Shown here piece after piece: positions 1 through 9,478 of a stretch of 43,980 nucleotides of DNA. Both the position numbers and the translations under genes were made by a program. The stretch is from an uncultured Pseudoxanthomonas sp. GTDB taxonomy: Bacteria > Pseudomonadota > Gammaproteobacteria > Xanthomonadales > Xanthomonadaceae. Location of the stretch: the NCBI RefSeq assembly GCF_946886695.1, contig NZ_CAMPJD010000041.1:1-43980 (forward strand), written 5' to 3'. The notes below the pieces were generated by a model. The model ran no database searches. It was not told where the DNA came from and saw nothing but the letters and a program-made list of their open reading frames with translations. The stretch's first letter is position 1. The number at the start of each line of letters is the position of its first letter.

Positions 1-1
1 G

Positions 2-241
2 TTTCCGGCGGTGAAAGGCGCCGCGTTCCCCCGCGTGCCCACCAGCGCGCTGGTGCGCCGCGGCGAGGTGGCGGCCGTCTACGTGCTCGTCGATGGCCGG
101 CTTTCGCTGCGTCAGGTCAGGTTGGGTGATGTCGCTGCCGAGCATGTCGACGTGATCTCGGGACTCAAGCCCGGCGACGTCGTCGCCGCCGATCCGGTGG
201 CCGCGCAGCAGGCGCTGGTCGCCGCGCGCAAGGAGCGCTGA
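2..241 (+). CDS. RND efflux periplasmic adaptor (membrane fusion protein), C-terminal part
   Basis: Only the last 79 codons are in the window; the reading frame is open from base 2 and the true start lies upstream. The visible peptide (PRVPTSALVRRGEVAAVYVL, then SGLKPGDVVAADP) has the pattern of the beta-barrel and membrane-proximal end of HlyD/MexE-type adaptors: a 'P..Al' strand, 'V.V' strands and a closing 'GL..Gd.Vv'. Such proteins bridge an inner-membrane RND pump and an outer-membrane channel. The stop is one base from the start of the RND permease, so the two are surely co-transcribed. Family assignment rests on these short patterns and on the neighbour; substrate is unknown. Confidence 0.85.
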   Translation, partial: FPAVKGAAFPRVPTSALVRRGEVAAVYVLVDGRLSLRQVRLGDVAAEHVDVISGLKPGDVVAADPVAAQQALVAARKER

Positions 242-242
242 C

Positions 243-3200
243 ATGGCTCCGCTGACGTCACCGCCGCGACTGGGCATCTCCGGCCGCATCGCGCGCAGCT
301 TCCAGGCCAATCCGCTGACGCCGATCCTCGCGCTGCTCGGCCTGCTGCTGGGGCTGGTGGCGGTGATGATCACGCCGCGCGAGGAAGAGCCGCAGATCGA
401 CGTCACCATGGCCAACGTCATCGTGCCGTTCCCGGGCGCGGATGCGCGCCAGGTCGAGCAGATGGTGACCTATCCGCTGGAACAGAAACTGTCCGAGATC
501 GAGGAGATCAAGCACACCTATTCGATCAGTCGGCCCGGCATGGCGGTGCTGACGGTGGAGTTCGACGTGGGTGTGAAGCGCCAACCCGCGCTGGTGCGCC
601 TGTACGACAAGGTGTTCTCGAACCAGGACTGGATGCCGGCGAACCTCGGCGTGGGCCAGCCCATCATCAAGCCCAAGGGCATCGACGACGTGCCGGTGAT
701 GGCGCTGACCCTGTGGACGGACGATCCGCAGCGCGGTGCGCGCGACCTGGCGGAGGTGGCCCACACGCTGGAAACCGAACTCAAGCGCATCCCCGGCACG
801 CGCGACGTGTTCACCCTCGGCGCGCCCGAGCGGGCGGTGATGGTGCAGCTCGATGCGGCGCGCCTGGCCAGCCATGGCCTGGCGGTGAACGATCTCTCTT
901 CAGCGCTGCAGGCCGCCAACCTGGCGCGGCAGGCGGGTGAGCGCGTCGGTACGGATGGGGTGGTGCAGGTGACTTCGGGCCAGTTCCTGGCCGACCGCGC
1001 GGACGTGGCCGGCCTGGTGCTGGGCGTGGCGGGTGGCCAGCCGGTGCGACTGGAAGACGTGGCGACGGTCAGCGATGCGGCCGACGCACCATCGAGCTAT
1101 GTCTGGCACGGTGCGCCCACGAAACGCGCAGGACCTTCCAGTGGCGTGGCGCCCGCGGTAACGCTGGCCATCGCCAAGAAGCCGGGCAGCAATGCGGCCG
1201 ACATCACCTCCGCTGCGCTGGCGCGGGTGGAGGCCCTGCGTGGCACCATCATTCCCGACGGCATCCAGGTGGAGACCACGCGCGACTATGGCCTCACGGC
1301 CAGTGACAAGGCACAGACGCTGATCAAGAAGCTGGTCTTCGCCACCGGCTCGGTGGTGCTGCTGGTGCTGTTCGCGCTGGGCCGTCGCGAGGCCATCGTC
1401 ATCGGCAGCGCGGTGGTGCTGACGCTGGCGGTCACGCTGTTCGCGTCGTGGGCGATGGGATTCACCCTCAATCGCGTGTCGCTGTTTGCGCTGATCTTCT
1501 CCATCGGCATCCTGGTGGACGATGCCATCGTGGTGGTCGAGAACATCCACCGGCACATGGCGCAGGGCGGCAAGTCGCTGGCGGAGGCCATTCCGCCGGC
1601 AGTGGACGAAGTGGGCGGTCCGACCATCCTGGCCACCTTCACCGTGATCGCGGCGCTGATGCCCATGGCCTTCGTCAGCGGCCTGATGGGGCCATACATG
1701 CGGCCCATTCCGATCAACGCGTCGGTCGGCATGCTGCTGTCGCTGATGATCGCGCTGGTGGTCACACCGTGGCTGTCGTTGAAGCTGCTCAAGCGGCATG
1801 CGCTCGCGCACGCGGATGAGGGCGCTGTCCACGGGCATGCGGAAGGCACGATGGCGGCGCGCCTGCACCGCCTGTTCGAACGCGTGATGTCGCCGTTCCT
1901 CGATGCCGGCGCGGGTGCGCGGCGCCGGCGCCTGTTGTTCATCGCCATGGCCGCGCTGGTGGCGCTGGCCGCCAGCCTGGCGGTGTTCAAGCTGGTGGTG
2001 CTGAAGATGCTGCCGTTCGACAACAAGTCCGAACTGCAGATCGTGGTCGATCTGCCCGAAGGTCGCGCGCTGGAGGACACCAACGCCCTGCTGGCCGAAC
2101 TGGCCGGCGTGCTGGACCGTACGCCGGAAGTCCTGCACTACCAGGGCTATGCCGGCACGGCCGCACCGATCAACTTCAACGGACTGGTGCGGCAGTACTA
2201 CCTGCGCGAGGGTGCGAACGTCGGCGACCTGCAGGTGAACCTGGTGGACCGCCACGACCGCGACCGCAAGAGCCACGAGATCGCCGTCGCCCTGCGCCCG
2301 CAGGTGGACGCGATCGGCCGTCGCCATGGCGCGTCGGTCAAGGTGGTCGAAGTGCCGCCGGGGCCGCCCGTGCTGTCGCCGATCGTCGCCGAAGTGTACG
2401 GGCCCGACTATGCCCGTCAGCGCCAGGTGGCGCGGGCGCTCGAACAGCGCTTCCTGGCTACCGACGGCATCGTGGATGTGGACACCAGCGTGGAAGCCGA
2501 TGCGCGCCGCGACATCCTGGTGATCGACCGTTTGCGCGCTGCACGCCTGGGCGTGCCGCAGTCGGCGATCACCGAGACGATCGCCGCGGGCCTGTCGGGG
2601 CTGGACGCGACCCACGTGATCGATGGCGGCTCGAAGTATCCGCGTCCGATCCGCCTGCGCCTGCCGGTGGCCGACCAGGCTTCGCTCGACGGACTTCTCG
2701 CGCTGCGGGTACGCGGCGGCAATGGTCAGCTGGTGCCGTTGTCGGAACTGGTGCAGGCGCGTTCCACCTGGTGGGATGGCGCCATCCACCACAAGGACCT
2801 GCTGCCGGTGGTGTACGTGATGGGCGACGAGAGCGGCACCGTCGACAGTCCGCTGTACGGCATGTTCGACCTGGTGGGCCAGATCGCCGACAACGCCATC
2901 GACGGACAGCAGGTGGCGCAGTTCTTCATCCGCCAGCCCCCCGACACCACCGCCTTCGGCATCAAGTGGGATGGCGAGTGGCAGATCACCTACGAGACCT
3001 TCCGCGACATGGGCATCGCCTATGCGGCCGGCATGGTGCTGATCTACCTGCTGGTGGTGGCCTACTTCCGCAACTACGTGGTGCCGCTGGTGATCATGGC
3101 GCCTATCCCGTTGACCGTGATCGGCGTGATGCCGGGCCACGCCCTGCTGGGCGCGCAGTTCACGGCCACCAGCATGATCGGCATGATCGCGCTGGCGGGC

Positions 3201-3494
3201 ATCATCGTGCGCAACTCGATCCTGCTGGTGGACTTCATCAATCATCTGATCGAGCGCGGGCAGACGCTGGAGTCTGCGGTCGTCGATGCGTGCGCGGTGC
3301 GCGCGCAACCGATCGCACTGACCGCACTGGCAGCGATGGCGGGTGCGTTCTTCATCCTGGACGATCCCATCTTCAATGGCCTGGCGATCTCGCTGATCTT
3401 CGGCATCCTGGTGTCGACGGTGCTGACGCTGGTGGTGATTCCGCTGCTGTACTACGGGCTTAAACATCGCGCGCACAAGGCGGCCACCGCATGA
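243..3494 (+). CDS. RND family efflux permease (AcrB/MexF-like)
   Basis: This 1083-residue inner-membrane proton/drug antiporter has the family's usual length. A first transmembrane helix lies at about residues 25-45 (PILALLGLLLGLVAVMI), then a porter-domain segment (VPFPGADARQVEQMVTYPLE). The TM4 proton-relay aspartates are in GILVDDAIVVVENIHRHM (about residues 424-441), and a second hydrophobic block near 930-1080 includes GMIALAGIIVRNSILLVDF. It follows the adaptor by one base and overlaps the next gene by ATGA. No outer-membrane channel gene is in view downstream. The sequence looks like the divergent RND group often simply called 'efflux RND transporter permease'; the exported compound cannot be told. 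Confidence 0.95.
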   Translation: MAPLTSPPRLGISGRIARSFQANPLTPILALLGLLLGLVAVMITPREEEPQIDVTMANVIVPFPGADARQVEQMVTYPLEQKLSEIEEIKHTYSISRPGMAVLTVEFDVGVKRQPALVRLYDKVFSNQDWMPANLGVGQPIIKPKGIDDVPVMALTLWTDDPQRGARDLAEVAHTLETELKRIPGTRDVFTLGAPERAVMVQLDAARLASHGLAVNDLSSALQAANLARQAGERVGTDGVVQVTSGQFLADRADVAGLVLGVAGGQPVRLEDVATVSDAADAPSSYVWHGAPTKRAGPSSGVAPAVTLAIAKKPGSNAADITSAALARVEALRGTIIPDGIQVETTRDYGLTASDKAQTLIKKLVFATGSVVLLVLFALGRREAIVIGSAVVLTLAVTLFASWAMGFTLNRVSLFALIFSIGILVDDAIVVVENIHRHMAQGGKSLAEAIPPAVDEVGGPTILATFTVIAALMPMAFVSGLMGPYMRPIPINASVGMLLSLMIALVVTPWLSLKLLKRHALAHADEGAVHGHAEGTMAARLHRLFERVMSPFLDAGAGARRRRLLFIAMAALVALAASLAVFKLVVLKMLPFDNKSELQIVVDLPEGRALEDTNALLAELAGVLDRTPEVLHYQGYAGTAAPINFNGLVRQYYLREGANVGDLQVNLVDRHDRDRKSHEIAVALRPQVDAIGRRHGASVKVVEVPPGPPVLSPIVAEVYGPDYARQRQVARALEQRFLATDGIVDVDTSVEADARRDILVIDRLRAARLGVPQSAITETIAAGLSGLDATHVIDGGSKYPRPIRLRLPVADQASLDGLLALRVRGGNGQLVPLSELVQARSTWWDGAIHHKDLLPVVYVMGDESGTVDSPLYGMFDLVGQIADNAIDGQQVAQFFIRQPPDTTAFGIKWDGEWQITYETFRDMGIAYAAGMVLIYLLVVAYFRNYVVPLVIMAPIPLTVIGVMPGHALLGAQFTATSMIGMIALAGIIVRNSILLVDFINHLIERGQTLESAVVDACAVRAQPIALTALAAMAGAFFILDDPIFNGLAISLIFGILVSTVLTLVVIPLLYYGLKHRAHKAATA

Positions 3495-4174
3495 GTGCTT
3501 CAAAGTTCCGTCGGCTGTGGTGGGTGGCATGTTTTGCATGTTCAGCAGCCGCGTGTACATCCGCAGCAGGTGACGCCGGTCGGGGCGACCCGCGGTACGT
3601 TGCAGGGCAAGCGGCCGATGCAATGCCTTACGCGTCGTCGGCGGATCCCGATCTCGACCGCGCGAAGGCGGCCGCACAGGCCTTCAGCGGTCGCCTGCGC
3701 GGCCGCCTGCAGGCCGCGATGCAGGCGGGTGGACCCACCGCTGCCGTCGGGGTCTGCCAGGCCGAGGCGCCGGCCATCGCGGACGCGGTGATGGCCGAGC
3801 ACGGCGTGCGCCTGGGCCGCGTCGCGCTGCCCGGGCGCAACCGCAACGCCGGACATGTTGCTGACGGTTGGCAGCTCGCCACGCTGGAGGCCTTCCAGCA
3901 GGCCGTCCTGGCGGGCGCGCCCGCCGCCGGGCAGGTGTCAGTGATCCGCGAAGGTCTTCCCGAGGGCGTCGCATTGCGCATGATGCGCGGCATCGCCACC
4001 GAGCCCGGTTGCCTGGCCTGCCATGGCACGCAGCTGGCCCCGCAGGTCCGCGCGGCCATCGCGACGCATTATCCTGACGATGCGGCCACCGGTTTCGCGG
4101 TGGGCGACCTGCGCGGCGGGCTATGGGTCGAAGTGCCCGCCGCTGCCCACACTCCCGACGAGGCTACGCGATGA
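3491..4174 (+). CDS. DUF3365/Tll0287-like c-type haem protein
   Basis: A 227-residue exported protein. The N-terminus is a hydrophobic signal (WWVACFACSAAACTS) that may be lipoprotein-like, though the residues before the cysteine do not make a perfect lipobox. The body contains AVGVCQAEAPAIADAV, then GRNRNAGHVADGWQ, and near residue 177 a CLACH motif, the CxxCH signature for covalent c-type haem. This order (a conserved Cys helix, then R/N-rich loop, then CxxCH) matches the DUF3365 (Tll0287-like) periplasmic haem sensor/electron-transfer family. It overlaps the RND gene by ATGA at its start and the OsmC gene by ATGA at its end, so the four genes read as one translationally coupled unit. A redox-sensing role for the pump operon is inference. 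Confidence 0.8.
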   Translation: MSASKFRRLWWVACFACSAAACTSAAGDAGRGDPRYVAGQAADAMPYASSADPDLDRAKAAAQAFSGRLRGRLQAAMQAGGPTAAVGVCQAEAPAIADAVMAEHGVRLGRVALPGRNRNAGHVADGWQLATLEAFQQAVLAGAPAAGQVSVIREGLPEGVALRMMRGIATEPGCLACHGTQLAPQVRAAIATHYPDDAATGFAVGDLRGGLWVEVPAAAHTPDEATR

Positions 4175-4653
4175 GTACCGACGCACCGATCCGCATCACC
4201 CTGGAGCAGGAAGAGGACTACAGCTTCCGCATCCGCTTCGACGACACCACCATCGCCGAGCTGATGACCGACGAACCCGAGCCGCTGGGCAAGGGCGAGG
4301 GTCCGAACCCGACGCGGCTGCTGGTGTCGGCCGTGGCCAACTGCCTGTCGGCCAGCCTGCTGTTCGCACTGCGCAAGTTCAAGAATTCACCAGGCAAGCT
4401 GGTGACGCATGCGACGGCCGAACTGGTTCGCAACGAACAGGGGCGGCTGCGCGTGGGCCACATCCATGCCGACATCCGGCTTGCAGAAGCTGGTACGGCG
4501 CATGCCTCGCTGGAGCGCATCCTGGCCCAGTTCGAGAACTTCTGCGTGGTGACGGAAAGCGTCCGCCACGGCATCGATGTGTCCGTCAGCATCACCGACG
4601 CCGACGGCGTCCAGCTGCATGGCACCGCGCGGGCGGACCACGGCGAGTCCTGA
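4171..4653 (+). CDS. OsmC/Ohr family protein
   Basis: This 160-residue protein has the OsmC fold pattern: an N-terminal beta region, the helix AVANCLSASLLFALRKF carrying the first conserved cysteine (about residue 54), and a second cysteine in FENFCVVTESVRHGIDVSV (about residue 128). This cysteine pair is the peroxidatic/resolving pair of thiol-dependent hydroperoxide reductases in the family. The ATG at 4171 was chosen because it overlaps the upstream stop (ATGA) and begins at a usual OsmC length; an in-frame start at 4123 would lie inside the haem-protein gene. Being in the same unit as a CxxCH protein and an RND pump suggests a redox-stress theme, which is inference. Confidence 0.88.
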   Translation: MSTDAPIRITLEQEEDYSFRIRFDDTTIAELMTDEPEPLGKGEGPNPTRLLVSAVANCLSASLLFALRKFKNSPGKLVTHATAELVRNEQGRLRVGHIHADIRLAEAGTAHASLERILAQFENFCVVTESVRHGIDVSVSITDADGVQLHGTARADHGES

Positions 4654-4664
4654 GGCTGGCTGCT

Positions 4665-4735
4665 CTTGTGGGAGCGACGCAAGTCGCGATGAAGCGTTAC
4701 CGCTGCCCCTTCGCGACTTGCGTCGCTCCCACAAG
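4665..4735. repeat. Paired REP palindrome (REPIN-like), copy 1
   Basis: Two perfect 25-base inverted arms (4665-4689 and 4711-4735) surround a 21-base loop. The arm core is GGGAGCGACGCAAGTCGCGA. The same core, with T or G at the variable position, recurs three more times in the window. It lies 11 bases after the OsmC stop, so the transcript would fold into a very strong hairpin that could end or protect the RND operon message. REP pairs of this kind are usually spread by a RAYT transposase acting in trans; none is in this window. Confidence 0.85.
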
Positions 4736-4833
4736 GGAGGGGAAGGGCCGCGCACGCCCCGCGCTCCCGGATCGCCGCCAGCGGTCGGGCGTGGCATGAT
4801 CCAGTCCTCCGCCGTCCGTATCCGAAGCCGTCC

Positions 4834-5871
4834 GTGATCGCGCCCATCAAGGGGAAGGCCACCTCGCTGGACATCGCCCATCTGGCGGGCGTGTCCCAGC
4901 CCACCGTCTCGCGCGCATTGCGCGGCAGCCCGATGGTCAACGAAGAGACGCGCAAGCGCATCCTGGCCATCGCCGAGCAGCTGAACTACAAGGTCGACAA
5001 GAACGCCTCCAACCTGCGCCGCCAGCATTCCGGCACGCTGGCGCTGCTGTTCTTCGAAGATCCCACACCGGACGAGTCGTCCATCAACCCGTTCTTCTTG
5101 TCCATGCTGGGCAGCATCACGCGCGCCTGTGCGCTGCGTGGCTACGATCTGCTGATCTCGTTCCAGCAGCTGTCGACCGACTGGCAGGCCGACTACGAGG
5201 ACAGCAAGAAGGCCGACGGCATCATCCTGCTGGGTTATGGCGATTACCTTGAATCGCGTGGTCGCCTGGAGAGACTGGTGGAGCAGGGTACGCATTTCGT
5301 GCGCTGGGGCGCCGTGCAGGCGGGTACGCCGGGGGTGTCGATCGGGTGCGACAACACCCAGGGCGGCCACGACATCACCGCGCACCTCATCGAACAGGGG
5401 CGTCGCCGCATCGCCTTCCTCGGGCACGCGTCCAACCACTATCCGGAGTTCTTCGAGCGCTACCTCGGACACCGGCAGGCATTGGACGCCGCAGGCGTCG
5501 AGGCGGACACCGCGCTGCAGGTGGATGCCATCACCACCGAGCAGTCCGGCCACGAAGCCGCCTGCGAACTGCTCGCGCGTGGCGCGCCGTTCGATGCGAT
5601 CTTCGCGGCCAGCGACCTGATCGCGGCGGGCGCGATGAAGGCCTTGCTGGAGCGCGGCCTGCGGGTGCCGGAAGATATCGCCGTGGCCGGTTTCGATGAC
5701 ATTCCGCTGGCCAGCTTCGTCAACCCCGGCCTGTCCACGGTGCAGCAGGACACCAAGCGCGCGGGTGCATTGCTGGTCGAGACATTGCTGGCGCTGATCA
5801 ATGGTGAACCGGCGGAAAGCCAGACCATCCCGGTGCGGCTGGCGCTGCGCGGGTCGACCGCTGCAAAGTGA
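4834..5871 (+). CDS. LacI family transcriptional regulator of the maltodextrin locus
   Basis: A 345-residue repressor-type protein. A LacI helix-turn-helix and hinge helix are seen at about residues 10-60 ([20 protein letters not shown], then [13 protein letters not shown]). The rest is the periplasmic-binding-protein-like effector domain, with the usual [18 protein letters not shown] and [20 protein letters not shown] segments. The start is GTG at 4834; no in-frame ATG precedes the HTH. It is followed by a REP pair and by the convergent amylase/MFS genes. Regulators in this position next to amylase, MFS carrier, alpha-glucosidase and TonB receptor genes are normally MalR-like; the ligand is inferred, not shown. 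The likely binding site is the 17-bp palindrome at 9357 and 12202. Confidence 0.92.
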   Translation: MIAPIKGKATSLDIAHLAGVSQPTVSRALRGSPMVNEETRKRILAIAEQLNYKVDKNASNLRRQHSGTLALLFFEDPTPDESSINPFFLSMLGSITRACALRGYDLLISFQQLSTDWQADYEDSKKADGIILLGYGDYLESRGRLERLVEQGTHFVRWGAVQAGTPGVSIGCDNTQGGHDITAHLIEQGRRRIAFLGHASNHYPEFFERYLGHRQALDAAGVEADTALQVDAITTEQSGHEAACELLARGAPFDAIFAASDLIAAGAMKALLERGLRVPEDIAVAGFDDIPLASFVNPGLSTVQQDTKRAGALLVETLLALINGEPAESQTIPVRLALRGSTAAK

Positions 5872-5880
5872 ATTTGCGGT

Positions 5881-6024
5881 TGTAGGAGCGACGTAAGTCG
5901 CGACCGCCGCCCACACGCGTCAGGAAATCCAGATAACGCCAGCTTTCTGCACCTACAGGTTATCGCGCGACCCTGCGCCGATGCGGACCCAAGGTGGGCG
6001 GTCGCGACTTACGTCGCTCCTACA
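5881..6024. repeat. Paired REP palindrome (REPIN-like), copy 2
   Basis: Arms at 5881-5904 and 6001-6024 are perfect 24-base inverted copies (core TAGGAGCGACGTAAGTCGCG), extended by CGCC/GGCG on the inner side. The loop of about 95 bases is unique sequence. The element fills the whole gap between the convergent LacI and amylase genes, where it could act as a two-way transcription stop. Confidence 0.88.
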
Positions 6025-6042
6025 GTACAGAAGACACTGACC

Positions 6043-7719
6043 TCAATCCGCCTTGGGCGCCTTGCGTGCCATCAACTCGGCCAGCCGCGCGCGCGTATCG
6101 ACGCGGGTGATCGGCGCGTCCAGCAGGAACACGCGCACGCCGTGCGCCGGCACTTCCGCTTGCAGGCGGTTGCGCACGCGTTGGGTCCTGCCGGTGAACG
6201 CATCGCGCCAGGTGCCGGCTTGCAGGTGATCGGATACCGACAGCTTCGCCGGCGTATCGGCCTTGTTCAGCAGCACCAGCGCGGTCTGGGTGGTGCCTTC
6301 GTGCTGCAGCACGCGGTAGAAGATCGCCTGGTCACCCTTCATGCGCACGTTGAGCTGGAGGCCGCGCTGCAGGGCCGGCGTGTCGCGCCGCAACTGGGCG
6401 ATGCGCTTCAAGGGCGCGAAGATCGGGCTCTGCGGCGCGGCATCGATGCGTTCCTGGCCGAAGTAGTTGCGATTGCCGGCATGTTCCGCATGGCCGCGTT
6501 CGAAGCCGGTTTCCGAGCCGTAGTAGATCACCGGGATGCCGCGTGCGGTGAACAGCCAGTTGTGCGCATCGATGAAGCCTTCGTCGGTGGCGTTCATGCG
6601 CGCCATGTCGTGGTTGTCGTAGAAGGTCATCAGGTCGTACGGGTTCGCGTACGGGCCATCCTCCAGGTACAACGCCTTGCCGATTTCCTCGTAGCTGGTG
6701 CCGGGCTTCTCGAATACCTCCGTCAGCTTCCCCTTCAGCGGGAAGTCCAGCACGCTGTAGCTGCCGTTGCGCACCCACGTGTGGCCGGCGATGCTGGCGG
6801 CGTCGTAGTTGAAGTTCTCGCCGAACATGAAGAACCCCGGCTTCTTCGCACGCATGCGGTCGGCGAATTCCTTCCAGAACGCGTGCGGCATCCAGGCGAT
6901 GGTGTCCACGCGGAACGCGGTCGCGCCCTGGTCGATCCACTGCTCGTAGGCGCCGACCAGGTACTCCATCACCGCCGGGTTGTTCTCGTTGAAGTCCGAG
7001 AGCTGCGCCAGTCCGCCGCCGGTGTTGTAGAACGCGTGCATCGGCTTGCCGCGCGGGTCCAGTCTGTCGGGGTCGAGGTTCTGATGGTCGGCGATCAGTT
7101 TGCCGTCCTTGTCCCAGATCTTGCCGTACTGCGGCTGCATCTTCGGCATCGAATACGCGGGCGAGCCGTGGTTGCCGACGATGTCCAGCACCACGTCGAG
7201 CTTCTGCTCCTTCATCGCCTTCGTAAAGCCGGCGAAATCGAGTCCTTCGCTGGGCAGGTGCTCGTCCAGCCTGTAGAAGTTGATGCCCCAGTAGCCGTGG
7301 TAGCCGGTCTTGCCGCGGTCGGTGAACATGCCGGCCCACTTCACTTCTTCGCCGCCGGTGAAGGCTTCGTCCGGGTTGTCGATGATCGGCGTGATCCACA
7401 CCGAGGTGAAGCCGAGGTCGCGGATGTAGCCGGCGTTGTCCAGCACGCCCTTGAAGTCGCCGCCGAGGTAGCCGACGTTGTCGGTCTGGCCTGCCGGCGC
7501 GCCCGGCGTCGGACGATCGAAGGTCGGGTTCTTGCCACCCTGGTCGCGATGGTCGTTCGACGGATCGCCATTGACGAAACGGTCCGTCAGCACGAAGTAC
7601 ACGGCTTCCTTCGCGAAGGGCTCGGTGGTGCCGTAGAAGGCGTCGGCTGCGAGCGCGACGCCGGGCATGCCGACCAGCGAGGCCAGCGCGATGGCGAGGG
7701 GGCGGCGGGCGTGCTTCAT
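6043..7719 (-). CDS. Secreted GH13 alpha-amylase
   Basis: A 558-residue glycoside hydrolase family 13 enzyme with a Sec signal peptide ending near residue 24 (SLVGMPGVALA). GH13 motifs are in order: region I DIVGNHGSP (179-187), region II AFRVDTIAWM with nucleophile D272, region III MFGENFNYD with acid/base E301, and region IV FYDNHDMARM with transition-state D371. It would cut starch or maltodextrins in the periplasm or outside the cell. The ATG at 7719 overlaps the MFS gene stop by one base (TGATG), so the two are translated together. Exact activity (alpha-amylase, neopullulanase or cyclomaltodextrinase) is not decided by sequence. Confidence 0.93.
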   Translation of the reverse strand: MKHARRPLAIALASLVGMPGVALAADAFYGTTEPFAKEAVYFVLTDRFVNGDPSNDHRDQGGKNPTFDRPTPGAPAGQTDNVGYLGGDFKGVLDNAGYIRDLGFTSVWITPIIDNPDEAFTGGEEVKWAGMFTDRGKTGYHGYWGINFYRLDEHLPSEGLDFAGFTKAMKEQKLDVVLDIVGNHGSPAYSMPKMQPQYGKIWDKDGKLIADHQNLDPDRLDPRGKPMHAFYNTGGGLAQLSDFNENNPAVMEYLVGAYEQWIDQGATAFRVDTIAWMPHAFWKEFADRMRAKKPGFFMFGENFNYDAASIAGHTWVRNGSYSVLDFPLKGKLTEVFEKPGTSYEEIGKALYLEDGPYANPYDLMTFYDNHDMARMNATDEGFIDAHNWLFTARGIPVIYYGSETGFERGHAEHAGNRNYFGQERIDAAPQSPIFAPLKRIAQLRRDTPALQRGLQLNVRMKGDQAIFYRVLQHEGTTQTALVLLNKADTPAKLSVSDHLQAGTWRDAFTGRTQRVRNRLQAEVPAHGVRVFLLDAPITRVDTRARLAELMARKAPKAD

Positions 7720-9104
7720 CAATGGGCCTGCGAGGAAAAGGGAGCGGGGCTGTGCGCGGGCTCGCGCACGAAGACGAGGGCGGCGGCGGCCAGCAGCAGG
7801 CTGCTGCCGCTGATGACCAGCGCGAACACGGACTCGTTCGCGAAGAAGGTGCGCAGCGAAGGCCCGAGCAGCGTGGCGGCCACGATCTGCGGCACCACGA
7901 TGAACATGTTGAAGATGCCCATGTAGATGCCCATCTTCTCCGCCGGGACATGGCTGGACAGCAGGGCGTACGGCATCGACAGGATGCTGGCCCACGCCAC
8001 GCCGACCAGCGCGAACGAGCCGATGAGCCAGGCCGGGTGTGGCACGAACCACATCGACAGGAAGCCGATGCCGCCCAGCACCAGCGAGCCCGCATGCACC
8101 GCCTTGCGGTTGAGCGGGAAGCGCGCCGCATAGAAGCTCAGCAGCAAGGCGACCAGCATCGACGACAGCCCGTAGTAGCCCATGTACGAACCCACCAGGT
8201 CCGCCGCATTCTGGAACGCGGCATTGGTCGACTGGAAAGCCGCAGCCTGCGCGGGTACCGCCATGTCGAAGGCGGCGGGGTCGGGTGCGGGGGCCTTGAA
8301 CACATGCTCGGTCAGGCCGGGTGTGGCCATGCTCCACATGGCGAAGAACGCCAGCCAGCTGAAGAACTGCACCAGGCCGAGCCTCAGCATCTGCGCGGGC
8401 ATGTTGATCACATGGTGCACGATCTCGCCGGCGAAGTTGCCGCGCCGCTTCTGTTCCTCGCGGAAGCGCTGCAGGTCTTCCGGCGGGTATTCGGGCGTGG
8501 TGAGGATGGTCACCAGGATGCTGGCCATGAACACGAACGCGCCGATCGCGAACGCCACCTTCACCGAAGGCGGCACCACGCCGGGGCCGGCTTCGTTCGG
8601 CACGCCGAGCTGGGTGATGAACCACGGCAGGTTGCTGGCCACCCAGGTGCCCACGCCGATGATCAGCGTCTGCAGCACGAAGCCGTAAGAGCGCTGCTCT
8701 TCCGGCAGCTTGTCGGCCACCAGCGCACGGAACGGCTCCATGCTGATGTTGATGCTGGCATCCAGCACCCACAGCAGGCCTGCCGCGATCCACAGCGTGG
8801 GCGAGTGCGGCATGAACACCAGCGCGATGGAGCTGAGGATGGCACCGATGAGGAAGAACGGGCGGCGGCGCCCCAGGCGCGGATGCCAGGTACGGTCGCT
8901 CAGATAGCCGATCACCGGCTGCACCAGCAGGCCGGTCAGCGGTGCGGCGATCCACAGCAGCGGCAACGCGTCCTTCTCCGCGCCCAATGTCTGGAAGATG
9001 CGGGACATGAAGCCGCCCTGCAGCGCGAAGCCGAACTGGATGCCGAGGAAGCCGAACGACATGTTCCATATCTGCCAGAAGGACAGGCGGGGCTTGGCGG
9101 TCAT
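7719..9104 (-). CDS. MFS sugar transporter (GPH/SLC45-like, maltose/maltodextrin uptake)
   Basis: A 461-residue multi-spanning inner-membrane carrier. The loop LSDRTWHPRLGRRRPFFLIG (about residues 59-78) is the signature between helices 2 and 3 of the sucrose/maltose group of major facilitator carriers (plant SUT, SLC45 and bacterial relatives). About twelve hydrophobic segments can be counted. The ATG at 9104 begins MTAKPRLSFWQIWNMSFGF, which fits the family start; longer in-frame starts up to 9362 read through the promoter region. It is the first gene of a two-gene unit with the amylase and is divergent from the alpha-glucosidase. The shared upstream region carries the putative LacI site. 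Confidence 0.92.
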   Translation of the reverse strand: MTAKPRLSFWQIWNMSFGFLGIQFGFALQGGFMSRIFQTLGAEKDALPLLWIAAPLTGLLVQPVIGYLSDRTWHPRLGRRRPFFLIGAILSSIALVFMPHSPTLWIAAGLLWVLDASINISMEPFRALVADKLPEEQRSYGFVLQTLIIGVGTWVASNLPWFITQLGVPNEAGPGVVPPSVKVAFAIGAFVFMASILVTILTTPEYPPEDLQRFREEQKRRGNFAGEIVHHVINMPAQMLRLGLVQFFSWLAFFAMWSMATPGLTEHVFKAPAPDPAAFDMAVPAQAAAFQSTNAAFQNAADLVGSYMGYYGLSSMLVALLLSFYAARFPLNRKAVHAGSLVLGGIGFLSMWFVPHPAWLIGSFALVGVAWASILSMPYALLSSHVPAEKMGIYMGIFNMFIVVPQIVAATLLGPSLRTFFANESVFALVISGSSLLLAAAALVFVREPAHSPAPFSSQAH

Positions 9105-9478
9105 TCGGTATCCCTGGCGGTGCGATGCGGTCGGAGTGCGCGCACCCGATGGCGAGCGTCGCGGCATCTTGCCGACATGTGCGTCCGATTCCATGCTGCA
9201 CCGCAAACAATGCCGATGCGCGAAGACACCTGCGCCGGAGCATCGCCACGGCGCGTGGCAGCGAAGGAAACCGTTGACACGCCTGCGTTTCGCGCGCTCG
9301 GATGCGCGATCGACCATCACGGGGGTGATAGGTGCCGCGTGCGCTCGGCCGATCATCTGCATACGTATTCATGGACACCCATGACGACCTCCGCTCACAC
9401 ATGCCGGTGGCTCGTGGAATAGTGGCGCCCGCCGAGCGCACCGGAGGGGTGTGCCGCGCATTGCGGACGGGTGCATCG
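9105..9478. promoter_or_regulatory. Divergent control region between MFS carrier and alpha-glucosidase
   Basis: These 374 bases hold no credible gene. They include a TTGACA hexamer at 9274-9279 (plus strand) without a convincing -10 partner, and the 17-bp palindromic site at 9357-9373. Both divergent transcripts must start here; I could not place their start points with confidence. Confidence 0.6.
9357..9373. promoter_or_regulatory. Putative LacI-family operator, site 1
   Basis: The minus-strand reading is CATGAATACGTATGCAG, identical over all 17 bases to the site upstream of the TonB receptor (12202-12218). Its centre ATACGTAT is a perfect palindrome with a central CG, as in LacI-family operators. 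It stands 105 bases before the alpha-glucosidase ATG and about 250 bases before the divergent MFS ATG. Binding by the LacI protein at 4834 is inference from position and shared occurrence. Confidence 0.65.

Noticed and set aside
900..3677. 925-codon minus-strand frame, His/Arg/Gln-rich
   Set aside because: Shadow of the RND permease caused by high GC in third positions; no domain.
9274..9302. TTGACA with a possible -10 for alpha-glucosidase
   Set aside because: The hexamer 17 bases downstream (CTCGGA) does not resemble a -10 box.
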